Shown here one piece after another: positions 1-8,350 of a DNA stretch of 45,538 nt. Source of the stretch: CAINEC01 sp046303115 (GTDB taxonomy: Bacteria; Bacteroidota; Bacteroidia; AKYH767-A; OLB10); the NCBI GenBank assembly GCA_046303115.1, contig JBKCGZ010000146.1:1-45538 (forward strand), written 5' to 3'. Each line of letters starts with the position of its first letter. The stretch's first letter is position 1. The position numbers and the translations under genes were made by a program. The notes below the pieces were generated by a model, which saw only the letters and a program-made list of their open reading frames with translations, had not been told where the DNA came from and made no database searches.

Positions 1-52
1 TAAGTTGTTCTTTCCTATGAGTCGTGATAATATAGTTCGATTAATAAAGGAT

Positions 53-940
53 ATGAACCAGTTTTCAATTAAAGATGTAGAGGCATTAACGGGGATAAAA
101 TCGCACACACTGCGTATTTGGGAACAGCGTTATGGAATTCCACAACCTAAAAGAACTTCTACTAATATTCGTTTTTATGACGATGAGGATATCAAATTGT
201 TATTGAGTGTTTCGGCGCTTAACCGTCATGGATATAAGATTTCGAAAATCACAAGTATGAGTGATAATGAAAGATCTTCTTTGGTTCAGGAAATTTCTCA
301 GTTGTCGGGTGATCATGTAGTGCAAATAGAAGCTTTAACTGCTGCTATGTTTAATTTCGATGAAGTGGTGTTTGAGCAAATTCTTTCAGCATATACTTTA
401 AAGCATGGTTTCGAAAATACTTTTTTAGATTTAGTTTTCCCTTTCTTCGGAAGAGTTGGTATGCTTTGGCAAACTGGAAGTATAAATCCTGCTTATGAGC
501 ATTTCATTACAAATTTAATTCGTCAAAAATTATTTGTTGCTGCCGATGCACAACCGAAGCATCTTAAAGTTGGTGGTAAAAAATTCTTGTTATTTCTACC
601 AGGATTTGAGCCACATGAAATCGGATTGTTATTCGCGAATTATTTAATTCGCTCTAAAGGACATCATACAAACTACCTCGGTCCGAACTTACCGATTGAT
701 GATTTAGGTCCTGTGATGCAACTATACAAAGCAGACTATATCTTAACTGTATTGACTGCGCCTCATCCGACGCAAACGCCGCTTTTTATCACGAAGAAAT
801 TATCCAATGATTTCCCGAATACGAAAATTTTGTTGAGTGGATTCCAAATGATGCAAGCAAATATTCAATTACCTACTAATGTGAAGGTCTTAACTTCTAT
901 GCAAGACCTTTCAGCTTTGTTGGATGTGTTGAATTCTTAA
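53..940 (+). CDS. MerR-family regulator with CarH/LitR-like cobalamin-binding domain
   Basis: The N-terminus is a MerR winged helix (about residues 1-70, with the family signature IRIWEQRYG-like LRIWEQRYGI). The rest fits the B12-binding half of CarH/LitR photoreceptors. Visible are the W-x9-E-H cap motif (W139, E149, H150) and EPHEIG, a variant of DxHxxG whose H188 would be the lower cobalt ligand. In this family adenosylcobalamin holds a DNA-bound tetramer in the dark and light breaks it, relieving repression. The residue after the Trp is Gln140, whereas Thermus CarH has a His there that ligates cobalt after light exposure. I chose ATG 53, preceded by AAAGGA, because relatives begin MNQFSIKD-like; TTG 5 and ATG 17 are possible earlier starts, and the frame is open to the window edge. 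The gene ends 4 nt into the convergent folE. The light-sensing role is inferred. Confidence 0.85.
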   Translation: MNQFSIKDVEALTGIKSHTLRIWEQRYGIPQPKRTSTNIRFYDDEDIKLLLSVSALNRHGYKISKITSMSDNERSSLVQEISQLSGDHVVQIEALTAAMFNFDEVVFEQILSAYTLKHGFENTFLDLVFPFFGRVGMLWQTGSINPAYEHFITNLIRQKLFVAADAQPKHLKVGGKKFLLFLPGFEPHEIGLLFANYLIRSKGHHTNYLGPNLPIDDLGPVMQLYKADYILTVLTAPHPTQTPLFITKKLSNDFPNTKILLSGFQMMQANIQLPTNVKVLTSMQDLSALLDVLNS

Positions 941-1623
941 CCGCGAATAAATTCTAAAAATTCTTTTCTTGTTTCTGGATTTAAAAATTTACCAGAGTAT
1001 TCTGCAGTAACTGTTGAACTATTTACATCTCTGATTCCTCGTGAAGCTACACACATGTGATGTGCGTCAATAATAACAGCAACATCGTTTGTTTGTAATG
1101 CCTTTTTAAGAGCTTCAGCAATTTGAATTGTCAATCGTTCTTGTACTTGCGGACGACGAGCATAAAAGTCTACTAATCTGTTTAACTTAGAAAGACCAAT
1201 TACTTTTCCAGAAGAAAAATAGGCAACATGCGCTTTACCATTAATAGGAACAAGATGATGCTCGCATGTTGAGAATACTGTGATATTTCTTTCTACAAGC
1301 ATTTGCGAATAGCGATAATCATTTGCGAATTGTGTTACCGCTGGTTCATTATCAGGAATAAGTCCTTTGAATGTTTCATTAACATACATTTTAGCAACTC
1401 GTAATGGAGTATCGCGTATACTTTCATCGCTGAGGTCCATTCCTAAAGTATGCAGAATCTCTTTGAAATGATCTGCAATAATTTCGATTTTTTCCTGAGG
1501 ACTAAGTTCAAATGCACCGGCGTGTAAGGGAGTTTTAGCTATTCCATTGAAATGATGGATTATATCATCAATCATTAAATCATCGTGATTTAACTTTGAT
1601 ACTTTTAAAGGGGATGCGCTCAT
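937..1623 (-). CDS. folE: GTP cyclohydrolase I (type I, FolE)
   Basis: It converts GTP to 7,8-dihydroneopterin triphosphate, the first step of tetrahydrofolate and pterin synthesis, in the cytoplasm as a homodecamer. The zinc ligands are visible: C120 and H123 in CEHHL and C191 in HHMCV, with the same 71-residue C-to-C spacing as the E. coli enzyme. The core VIGLSKLNRLVDFYARRPQ-like stretch is canonical. At 228 residues it is of normal length, with a poorly conserved N-terminal extension of about 35 residues. The stop overlaps that of the MerR gene, and the upstream region is shared with the divergent sigma-factor gene and holds inverted repeats at 1660-1691 and 1794-1825. Location beside a CarH-like regulator suggests light control of folate supply, for example for photolyase cofactor; that is inference. 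Confidence 0.95.
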   Translation of the reverse strand: MSASPLKVSKLNHDDLMIDDIIHHFNGIAKTPLHAGAFELSPQEKIEIIADHFKEILHTLGMDLSDESIRDTPLRVAKMYVNETFKGLIPDNEPAVTQFANDYRYSQMLVERNITVFSTCEHHLVPINGKAHVAYFSSGKVIGLSKLNRLVDFYARRPQVQERLTIQIAEALKKALQTNDVAVIIDAHHMCVASRGIRDVNSSTVTAEYSGKFLNPETRKEFLEFIRG

Positions 1624-1659
1624 AATTTCATTTTAAGGTATAACAAGCCTATTTTGATA

Positions 1660-1691
1660 TTGTTTAATACAAAATGCCTATTATTAAACAA
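1660..1691. promoter_or_regulatory. Palindromic operator candidate 1 (TTGTTTAA-N16-TTAAACAA)
   Basis: The perfect inverted repeat TTGTTTAATA / TATTAAACAA has arms at 1660-1669 and 1682-1691. It begins 37 nt upstream of the folE start. The arms and spacing match the two other copies in this intergenic region. It is probably the binding site of the neighbouring MerR/CarH-like protein (inference). Confidence 0.65.
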
Positions 1692-1793
1692 AAAGTAGCA
1701 ATCGTTGATTCATAAATCGTGATAAAATGTCATTAAAGTTATTAAAATATAAGTAGATATAATTATATTAGGCTTATAATCAGTATTTTAAAA

Positions 1794-1825
1794 TTGTTTA
1801 AAAATATGACAAAAAAATTAAACAA
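1794..1825. promoter_or_regulatory. Palindromic operator candidate 2 (TTGTTTAA-N16-TTAAACAA)
   Basis: TTGTTTAA at 1794-1801 and TTAAACAA at 1818-1825 are perfect 8-bp arms with exactly 16 nt between them, the same as candidate 1. The repeat ends 5 nt before the TTG that fits the -33 element of the sigma-factor promoter. Confidence 0.65.
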
Positions 1826-1830
1826 AACTC

Positions 1831-1861
1831 TTGTCTATTGAAGTAAGTCACCATATATTTG
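1831..1861 (+). promoter_or_regulatory. Bacteroidota promoter of the ECF sigma gene
   Basis: TTG at 1831-1833 and TATATTTG at 1854-1861 with a 20-nt spacer fit the Bacteroidota consensus (TTG / TAnnTTTG). The predicted transcript starts near 1867, giving a leader of about 20 nt before ATG 1890. The last bases of the -7 box are shared with palindrome 3, so a bound regulator would block this promoter. Confidence 0.65.
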
Positions 1862-1890
1862 TTCAACTTTTAATTTAAAACATTAAACAA
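1859..1890. promoter_or_regulatory. Palindromic operator candidate 3 (TTGTTCAA-N16-TTAAACAA)
   Basis: TTGTTCAA at 1859-1866 and TTAAACAA at 1883-1890 have the same 16-nt spacing as the other two repeats, with one arm mismatch (C for T). It overlaps the -7 box on its left and the first base of the start codon on its right, a position typical of a repressor site. Confidence 0.6.
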
Positions 1891-2417
1891 TGACAAACTT
1901 TGAATTTTCCCATAAAGTAAATCTTCATTACAGTCCATTAAGAGGCTATGCATTAAAATTGACGCAAGATCATGAAGATGCTAACGACTTAGTTCAAGAA
2001 ACAATGTTAAAGGCTTTCAAGAATAAAGACAAGTTTGAAGAGGGTACAAACCTTAAAGGTTGGCTCTATACTATCATGAAAAACATCTTCATCAATAACT
2101 ATCGTAGAATGGTGAAGGGGAACATTTTTACGGATGATACAGAAGGACAATTTTACATTAATCAGGCGAGTTTTACAGCCAAGAATGAAGGCGAGAGAAA
2201 TTTGGTAATGAAGGAGTTAAATACTGCGATCGATGAATTGGCAGAAAACCTAAAAATTCCTTTTTTAATGAGCTTCGAAGGGTATAAATATGAAGAAATT
2301 GCGGAGCAACTCGATGTTCCACTCGGAACCGTGAAGATAAGAATTCACGTGGCTCGCCAGCGATTGATGGAGCGATTAAAAGACTATGGCACTAAACACA
2401 GTTTTGTTTTAGAATAG
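1890..2417 (+). CDS. ECF-type RNA polymerase sigma factor
   Basis: At 175 residues it has only sigma regions 2 and 4. Region 2 lies at about residues 10-75 (DANDLVQETMLKAF, then LKGWLYTIMKN). Region 4 lies at about 115-165 (YEEIAEQLDVPLGTVKIRI, the -35 recognition helix-turn-helix). No anti-sigma gene is adjacent; the next gene is a secreted protein beyond a terminator. In many Bacteroidota a MerR regulator and a sigma factor of this kind precede carotenoid genes (crtI, crtB), which is established as a common neighbourhood. Here no crt genes follow; they could lie before the window. Three palindromes upstream, one across the start, suggest control by the MerR/CarH-like protein. Confidence 0.9.
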   Translation: MTNFEFSHKVNLHYSPLRGYALKLTQDHEDANDLVQETMLKAFKNKDKFEEGTNLKGWLYTIMKNIFINNYRRMVKGNIFTDDTEGQFYINQASFTAKNEGERNLVMKELNTAIDELAENLKIPFLMSFEGYKYEEIAEQLDVPLGTVKIRIHVARQRLMERLKDYGTKHSFVLE

Positions 2418-2438
2418 AATTATTGGTTAGTTTTAGTT

Positions 2439-2473
2439 AAAAGCCACTCTTAATTTTAAGGTGGCTTTTTTTT
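2439..2473 (+). terminator. Rho-independent terminator after the sigma gene
   Basis: AAAAGCCAC at 2439-2447 pairs with GTGGCTTTT at 2461-2469, followed by a T run to 2473. It separates the sigma gene from the secreted-protein genes. Confidence 0.85.
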
Positions 2474-2576
2474 AGCACCCTTAACAAGTGATTTGCCCCC
2501 ATTATATAGGCTGTTAGTCCAATTATTTTAGAAAAAATGAATTTTTCCTTAAATTTAAAGCACAAATTAAGTTACC

Positions 2577-3656
2577 ATGATTTTCAATAAAACGATAGTG
2601 TCAATAGCAATTATTATATTTTCTGTGTTAAATTCGTTTGCTTCAGATTATAACGAGCAACTCCTTTCAACACCGTGTAAACAATACATGGATTCATTGC
2701 CGCTAAGTCGTTCAACTTCATTTGGAGAGGAGCAAATTGTTAATGGTAATTATCAGGGTTTAGGTCAACAATACAATATTACTGGTTCTATTAAATCAAT
2801 TATTTTTTCCGCGCGATCAAATCCTTCTTCTTCTAGTGCAACATCTAGTGTTAAGGTAGTTATTTATAGTGCTAATCAAGGTCTGCCAGGATTAATCCTT
2901 GGTACTCAAAATATCGTTATTGATTCGTCTTCTACTTGTACATGGCATGAACTAGTTTTGACTAGTCCGTTGAATGTTAATGGAAATATTATTATTTCAC
3001 TAGAGCCATTAATTCCATCAGTAGATAATTTTTTCGTTCAAAGGAACACACCTCCAGATGGACAAAATCTTAATCTGATTAAAATTAAGCAAGCTAATCA
3101 GTGGTTTAAAAATTTGGCTGCTGGAGATCCTGCATTTGATTTCGATTTAATGATACTTCCAATTAAGGAAGTAACGTTAACTCCAAATTTTACATTTAAT
3201 ACAAATGCACTTCAAGTTGCATTTACCAATTCATCTTCTCCAAACACTACAAATTTTGAATGGGATTTTGGAGATGGTACAACTTCAACTTCTACATCAC
3301 CTAGTCATCAGTACTTATCGTCTGGAATATATCAAGTAAAGTTGAAAATGATAAGCAGTGGATTGCAACAATGCGTTGATTCTATCGTAAAACCTGTCAC
3401 TGTTTCTGCTGTTGGAATTGAAGATGTTTCAGATTTAAATAATTTGAAATGGAAATACTATTCAGCTGATAATAATATTTATTTTAATGCGGCTGTTAAT
3501 CTAACAATAATTATTCTAGATGCAACAGGCAGAGAAATGAAATCAATAAAATTAAATGCGAATGACGAGACAATTGTTGATTGTTCATCTTGGCCAAATG
3601 GTGTATATTTAGTCACATCTAATCAAATCAACTTTATAGATAAATTTTATAAATAA
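2577..3656 (+). CDS. Secreted PKD-domain protein with T9SS-like C-terminal sorting domain
   Basis: A signal peptide (residues 1-22, ending SFAS) is followed by a beta-rich region of about 150 residues (50-200) that I do not recognise. A PKD domain follows at about 200-275 with its diagnostic FEWDFGDGT motif near residue 226. The last 70 residues (a beta strand, LDATGREMKS, then WPNGVYLV and a basic end) resemble the type A T9SS sorting domain, though they are degenerate. It is probably exported and anchored on or released from the cell surface. No catalytic residues are visible. The next two genes follow within 6 and 11 nt, so the three are probably co-transcribed. I see no consensus promoter in 2480-2576. 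Confidence 0.75.
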   Translation: MIFNKTIVSIAIIIFSVLNSFASDYNEQLLSTPCKQYMDSLPLSRSTSFGEEQIVNGNYQGLGQQYNITGSIKSIIFSARSNPSSSSATSSVKVVIYSANQGLPGLILGTQNIVIDSSSTCTWHELVLTSPLNVNGNIIISLEPLIPSVDNFFVQRNTPPDGQNLNLIKIKQANQWFKNLAAGDPAFDFDLMILPIKEVTLTPNFTFNTNALQVAFTNSSSPNTTNFEWDFGDGTTSTSTSPSHQYLSSGIYQVKLKMISSGLQQCVDSIVKPVTVSAVGIEDVSDLNNLKWKYYSADNNIYFNAAVNLTIIILDATGREMKSIKLNANDETIVDCSSWPNGVYLVTSNQINFIDKFYK

Positions 3657-3662
3657 TTACAT

Positions 3663-3884
3663 ATGAAAACGGTAACTACTTTCTTTTTTATTATTCTAGC
3701 TGCTAATTTAATGGCTCAAGGTCCACTAAAGAAAAAAAAGTCGAATACAAATAAAACTTCGGTTAATAAATCTACAATAATCGTCAATGAATTAGCTACC
3801 CCTAACGATTCCATCAAAATCGTTAATGGTAGAAATGTTTACATCGATAAAAATGGAGTACAGAGTTTAAAAGTTGTGAATTAA
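3663..3884 (+). CDS. Small secreted basic peptide, 73 aa, unknown function
   Basis: A clear signal peptide (residues 1-18, ending LMAQ) precedes a short mature chain of about 54 residues. The mature chain starts with a run of lysines (GPLKKKKS) and then Asn/Ser/Thr-rich sequence. The end (IKIVNGRNVYIDKNGVQSL) looks like a pair of short beta strands. No family is recognised. It starts 6 nt after the upstream PKD protein gene and ends 11 nt before the large T9SS protein gene, which supports it being a real member of a three-gene unit. Confidence 0.65.
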   Translation: MKTVTTFFFIILAANLMAQGPLKKKKSNTNKTSVNKSTIIVNELATPNDSIKIVNGRNVYIDKNGVQSLKVVN

Positions 3885-3895
3885 TTCAAATTATC

Positions 3896-6800
3896 ATGAG
3901 GAAATTTTTATTTTTAATTTTATTTATTGGAATTGGATTAATTGCTAAATCTCAGACTGTGATTTTTCAGTCGGGTTTTGAAGCAGGAGATCCTGCGTTT
4001 ACCTACAGCGCAACAGTTGGGGTTTGTAGTAATGTTACCACAGCACCGCGAACAGGAACAAATAATGGACGATTAATAAATGCGGGTGCAGATGGTTCAA
4101 TTATTACTCCGCTAATTTCTTTTACCGCAGGCAAGTATTATGTTGTTGAAGTATATTCAAAGGCAACAAAATGTGTTCAGTCATTGTCTATTAGAAAATC
4201 ATTAACTGCAACTAATGCTTCAATGAAAGCATCAACAGGTGCCGATATTATTTTAGCAGGAACAAACAATGTAACAACAACTACTTATTCATATTTTTCT
4301 GCAGTGTTTTTAGGTGCTACAGAAACAAAGTATGTAGGTTTCCAAATGTTAAATGGTAGCTGTGGCGGTGCTGGTACATCAACACAAGATATAGATGATA
4401 TTAAAATTACACAATACGATTATGCACCTTGCGGGTACTATTGTAAAACTGGTTATGCAACTGCATTATCTTCATATATCAGTAATTTAGAATTTAACAC
4501 GATAAGTAGACCAAGTGGATGGGATGGCTATATATGTACAGGATTACAAACAACTGTTCAGCGTACATCGAGCTACAATTTTAATTTGACTTATCATAAC
4601 CAAACGACTTCTCAAAAGTTTGTTTCAGCGTGGATTGATTATAACCAAAATGGCTTATTTACTGATGTGGGAGAACAAATTGTTGTTCCAGTTGATATAA
4701 CTACTGCTGCACCTCCGAAAGATTCTACAATTTCGCGTTTAATTACAATTCCTGCAACCGCAGTTTTAGGAATAACCAAAATGCGTGTTGGAATGATTGT
4801 CGGAACACTTGCACAGGTTGGTCCATGTACTGACCCGGCAACAGTGTTATCAGACTATGAAGATTATGATATTGAAATTGCACCAGCACCAACTCCTATG
4901 ACATATGTTTCGAGTACAGTTACTCAGAATAATATTTCATCAGTTAATGCAGGTACTTTCAAAAATGAAATCATTGGAATTCAAATTGTAACTACTGGTA
5001 CTTTATCTCCTTTAACAGCAAGCTCTTTTACATTTGCAACAACAGGAACAACAAATCCTTTAGCAGATATTTCTTCTGCTAAATTGTGGTATACATCAAA
5101 CAGTGGAAACTTTGCTACAACTGCTCAAGTTGGTACTGCAGTCGCAAATCCGAATGGAGCTTTTTCAATCACAACTACGCAAACATTAATTCAGGGCACA
5201 AATTATTTTTGGTTAACCTACGATATTCCAAATACAGCAACATCACCTGATGTAGTAGATGCAATTTGTTCGACAATCAATTTAGGCGCTAATTATACGC
5301 CTTCTGTAACAGCTCCGGTAGGAAACAGACCAATCATAACGGCAACGCCTATGGTCTATGTTTCAAGTACGGTAACTCAGAATGTTTCAAGAACACCGCG
5401 ACCAGATACAAATCATCAGATAATTGGAATTGAGATTGTTACTAGCGGTGCAGCAACCCCATTAACAGCCTCTGTATTTAATTTTAATACTACAGGGACT
5501 TCTGCTGTTGTGACTAATAATATTGCAAATGCTCGCTTATGGTCTACCGGTACAAATAACGGATTTGCGACTACAGCACAAGTAGGGTCAGTAGTTGTTA
5601 GTCCCAATGGAGCTTTTACCATTACTCCTAACACAACGCTATTTAATGGTACCAATTATTTTTGGTTGACTTACGATATTCTTGCTACTGCAGGTTGTGA
5701 TCCAACTCAGGCAGATGCGCAATGTACATCGATTAATGTTGGCGGCATTACGCGTACTCCAACAGTTACATCACCACTTGGTGCTGTTGTTATCGATTGT
5801 AATTCTGCTTATTATTCCATCGGTAGTTTGCCTCCTAATTTACCATCAAGCTGGAATTCAAAACGAGATGGTACAGGTACTGCAGCAACAGCATTTGGAG
5901 CAACTTCTATGTTTTATGTGCAAAATGGACATACAATGACTACGACTGCAGCGGTAACAATTCCTTTATTAACTGTTGAAGCTGGTGGATACATTAAAGC
6001 ATCGCAATTGATTAGTTGTACCGATTTACGTATTAATAGCTTTGGAACATTCGAGCAGATAGTTCAAGCAACAAACGGAGCATATATTGCAAACTTTTAT
6101 ATTGAAAATTTTGGAACATGGATTCATAATAATCCTGGGTTCCTTCCAAATGGTAATCGTTATTTCTCTCCTCGATCTAATCAATGGTTTTATCAATGGG
6201 GTGGAGGGACATTCCCTTCAGGTACTTCATGGGGCAATGTGCTTTTAAATGGGACAACAGTGGGTAATTTCGGAATGGGAGGGTGTCTTACAACAATTCA
6301 AGGTGACTTTGAATGGCGTCGTATTGGTAATAATAATTACTTGATGGATGAGCAAAATGAAACTATTAATATTGGAGGAAATTTAATTTTTTCTGGTGGA
6401 TGGTGGAAGATTGCCTATGATAATAGTGCAGTAGGAAATCAGTCGCGCGTGGTTACAGTAAATGTTGGTGGCGATTTAATTGTTTCTTCTGGAAAATTAG
6501 AAGATTATATGCGTGGCGATGCTGGCTCTGCTGCAATTATTAATGTGAATGGTAATGTTAATTTGACAGCGGGAATTGTGAATTTAAATTTATCTCCCGG
6601 TGGATTAACAAACTTAAACATGACGGTTGGTAATCCTGTTTCGACTTGGTCACAAACAGGTGGTACAATCACACTTTCTAACACAAATATTAAAACAGGT
6701 AAAACAGTTAATATAATTGGTAACCTAATTGGTAATGTTGCTGCAGCAAGAACATTAACTGTTGAAACTGGTGCTAAATTATATTGCAGTAATTTCCCTG

Positions 6801-8260
6801 TTTCAGGTGCAGGTAATTTTACTTTGCAAACTGGTGGTTGGCTTGGAATAGGTAGTGCTGCAGGAATTACATCTAGCGGATTAACAGGAAACATTCAAGT
6901 AACTGGAACGCGATCTTATAATACAGGTGCAACGTATGAATATTATGAAGGATTAACTCCTCAATCAACAGGAAACTTTTTAACGACAACTACTAGCGCC
7001 CTTTATCCTTCACAAGTCACTAATTTAATTATTAATAAAACTTCAGGCACTAACGTAGTTGCATTAACGAATACTACTGATGTATTAACGAATTTAGCAC
7101 TAACAAAAGGAGTTCTACAAACATCTTTCAATGCAGCAACTGCACCTTGGGTTAGAATTCCTTCTACTGGAGCGGTAACACCTGTTGGTGGCTCTACTTT
7201 AAGTTATGTTGATGGTTATATCCGTAAACAAGGAACAACCGCTTTTATATTCCCAACGGGTAATGCAGGAAAGTGGCGACGAATAGAAGTAGCTGCACCA
7301 AGTATTTCAACGGAATTTGAAGCGCGATACATAACTACACCGTATTCAAATACATTAACAATGTCGCCAACCCCTATTACGGTATTGGACCACGTTAGTA
7401 AAATTGAACATTGGATGTTAAGCAAGCCTTTAGGAAATGACGCTGCAACAACAAAAGTGAAATTATATTGGGAAGATGCAGCAGTGAGTGGAATCTATAA
7501 ATTCGATTCGCTTTCGGTAGGACGATGGTCTGGTGCTGGATGGGAAAACACAAATTGTTATACTGGCTGCCCTGCTAACTGGACAACCAGTACTGCACAA
7601 AGAACTTATACAGGATTAGCAAGTGCAAATGGGGCTGGTACGGTACAATCGAATACAACTTCTGTGTTTGGTCCGTTTACATTTTCTTCTGTAGGACTTC
7701 CATTATTAAATCCATTGCCTGTTACATTACTTTCAATTACCGGAGAATGTAAGGGCGGATTTAATGAATTAAAATGGTCTACAGCCACAGAGCATAATAA
7801 TGATTATTATTTAATTGAAAAAAGCACTAACGGTTATGAATACACTAACATTGGTAAATTAACCGGTGCAGGTAATTCTAATGTGATTAGTAATTATCGT
7901 TTTGAAGACAATGGTTCAAATGGCAAGTTGGTTTATTACCGTTTGAGTCAAGTTGATTTTGATGGAAAGAAAAATGAACTAGGGGTTGTAACAGTTTCAT
8001 GTAAAGGAAATGTAAACACATGGTTTGCCTATATGAATGCTAATAACAATATGGTGTTATCAACTAATTATTCCAATGAAGATTATCTCTCTATTCAGCT
8101 TTATGATATGCAGGGTAGAATGAAATGGAATAATGAGCATTCTATTCAGGCTGGTTTTGCCGAGCATGTTTTTGATATCAGTAGTTTGTCTGCAGGTGTT
8201 TATATTGTTCGTGTTACGGACAGTAACGGACTTACTACGCAGCGATTACTGAAGAGGTAG
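3896..8260 (+). CDS. Giant secreted T9SS cargo protein with GEVED and BNR-associated repeats
   Basis: The 1454 residues begin with a signal peptide (1-19, ending AKSQ). A jelly-roll-like segment starts at FQSGFEAGDPAF. A GEVED-type domain lies at about 180-330 (SAWIDYNQNGLFTDVGEQI, then DYEDYDIEI). Two tandem copies of a BNR-associated N-terminal type domain begin near residues 333 and 485, each opening with YVSSTVTQN and containing AKLW/ARLW and NYFWLTYDI. A long repetitive beta region, probably a beta-helix, covers about 650-1150 (VNVGGDLIVSSG-like units). The end has YYRLSQVDFDGK and a type A T9SS sorting domain (YDMQGRM, LSAGVYIVRV, QRLLKR). No enzyme motif is visible; adhesin or surface-layer roles are possible. 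A promoter for the next gene begins right after its stop. Confidence 0.85.
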   Translation: MRKFLFLILFIGIGLIAKSQTVIFQSGFEAGDPAFTYSATVGVCSNVTTAPRTGTNNGRLINAGADGSIITPLISFTAGKYYVVEVYSKATKCVQSLSIRKSLTATNASMKASTGADIILAGTNNVTTTTYSYFSAVFLGATETKYVGFQMLNGSCGGAGTSTQDIDDIKITQYDYAPCGYYCKTGYATALSSYISNLEFNTISRPSGWDGYICTGLQTTVQRTSSYNFNLTYHNQTTSQKFVSAWIDYNQNGLFTDVGEQIVVPVDITTAAPPKDSTISRLITIPATAVLGITKMRVGMIVGTLAQVGPCTDPATVLSDYEDYDIEIAPAPTPMTYVSSTVTQNNISSVNAGTFKNEIIGIQIVTTGTLSPLTASSFTFATTGTTNPLADISSAKLWYTSNSGNFATTAQVGTAVANPNGAFSITTTQTLIQGTNYFWLTYDIPNTATSPDVVDAICSTINLGANYTPSVTAPVGNRPIITATPMVYVSSTVTQNVSRTPRPDTNHQIIGIEIVTSGAATPLTASVFNFNTTGTSAVVTNNIANARLWSTGTNNGFATTAQVGSVVVSPNGAFTITPNTTLFNGTNYFWLTYDILATAGCDPTQADAQCTSINVGGITRTPTVTSPLGAVVIDCNSAYYSIGSLPPNLPSSWNSKRDGTGTAATAFGATSMFYVQNGHTMTTTAAVTIPLLTVEAGGYIKASQLISCTDLRINSFGTFEQIVQATNGAYIANFYIENFGTWIHNNPGFLPNGNRYFSPRSNQWFYQWGGGTFPSGTSWGNVLLNGTTVGNFGMGGCLTTIQGDFEWRRIGNNNYLMDEQNETINIGGNLIFSGGWWKIAYDNSAVGNQSRVVTVNVGGDLIVSSGKLEDYMRGDAGSAAIINVNGNVNLTAGIVNLNLSPGGLTNLNMTVGNPVSTWSQTGGTITLSNTNIKTGKTVNIIGNLIGNVAAARTLTVETGAKLYCSNFPVSGAGNFTLQTGGWLGIGSAAGITSSGLTGNIQVTGTRSYNTGATYEYYEGLTPQSTGNFLTTTTSALYPSQVTNLIINKTSGTNVVALTNTTDVLTNLALTKGVLQTSFNAATAPWVRIPSTGAVTPVGGSTLSYVDGYIRKQGTTAFIFPTGNAGKWRRIEVAAPSISTEFEARYITTPYSNTLTMSPTPITVLDHVSKIEHWMLSKPLGNDAATTKVKLYWEDAAVSGIYKFDSLSVGRWSGAGWENTNCYTGCPANWTTSTAQRTYTGLASANGAGTVQSNTTSVFGPFTFSSVGLPLLNPLPVTLLSITGECKGGFNELKWSTATEHNNDYYLIEKSTNGYEYTNIGKLTGAGNSNVISNYRFEDNGSNGKLVYYRLSQVDFDGKKNELGVVTVSCKGNVNTWFAYMNANNNMVLSTNYSNEDYLSIQLYDMQGRMKWNNEHSIQAGFAEHVFDISSLSAGVYIVRVTDSNGLTTQRLLKR

Positions 8261-8290
8261 TTTGTGCTCGTTGGTTGTTGATTATTTTTG
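8261..8290 (+). promoter_or_regulatory. Bacteroidota promoter of the CTP protease gene
   Basis: TTTG at 8261-8264 and TATTTTTG at 8283-8290 are separated by 18 nt, a good match to the Bacteroidota consensus. It starts at the first base after the upstream stop codon. A second -7-like box, TATCTTTG at 8324-8331, has no -33 partner at the right distance. Confidence 0.5.
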
Positions 8291-8350
8291 TTTTCTCGGC
8301 AACAATTACTTGCTCTATTCGTTTATCTTTGAGTCACAAAGACCATTGTT

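Noticed and set aside
5416..5939. Open frames on both strands inside the giant T9SS gene (5416-5655 minus, 5682-5939 plus)
   Set aside because: They overlap a clearly coding frame with domain homology and have low-complexity products, so they are shadows of a repetitive gene.
6505..6894. 129-codon minus-strand frame in the same gene
   Set aside because: It is Pro/Leu/Val-rich and antisense to the beta-helix repeat region, with no start signal or family.
8324..8331. Second -7-like box TATCTTTG upstream of the CTP gene
   Set aside because: No TTG lies 17-23 nt upstream, while the pair at 8261-8290 fits both elements.
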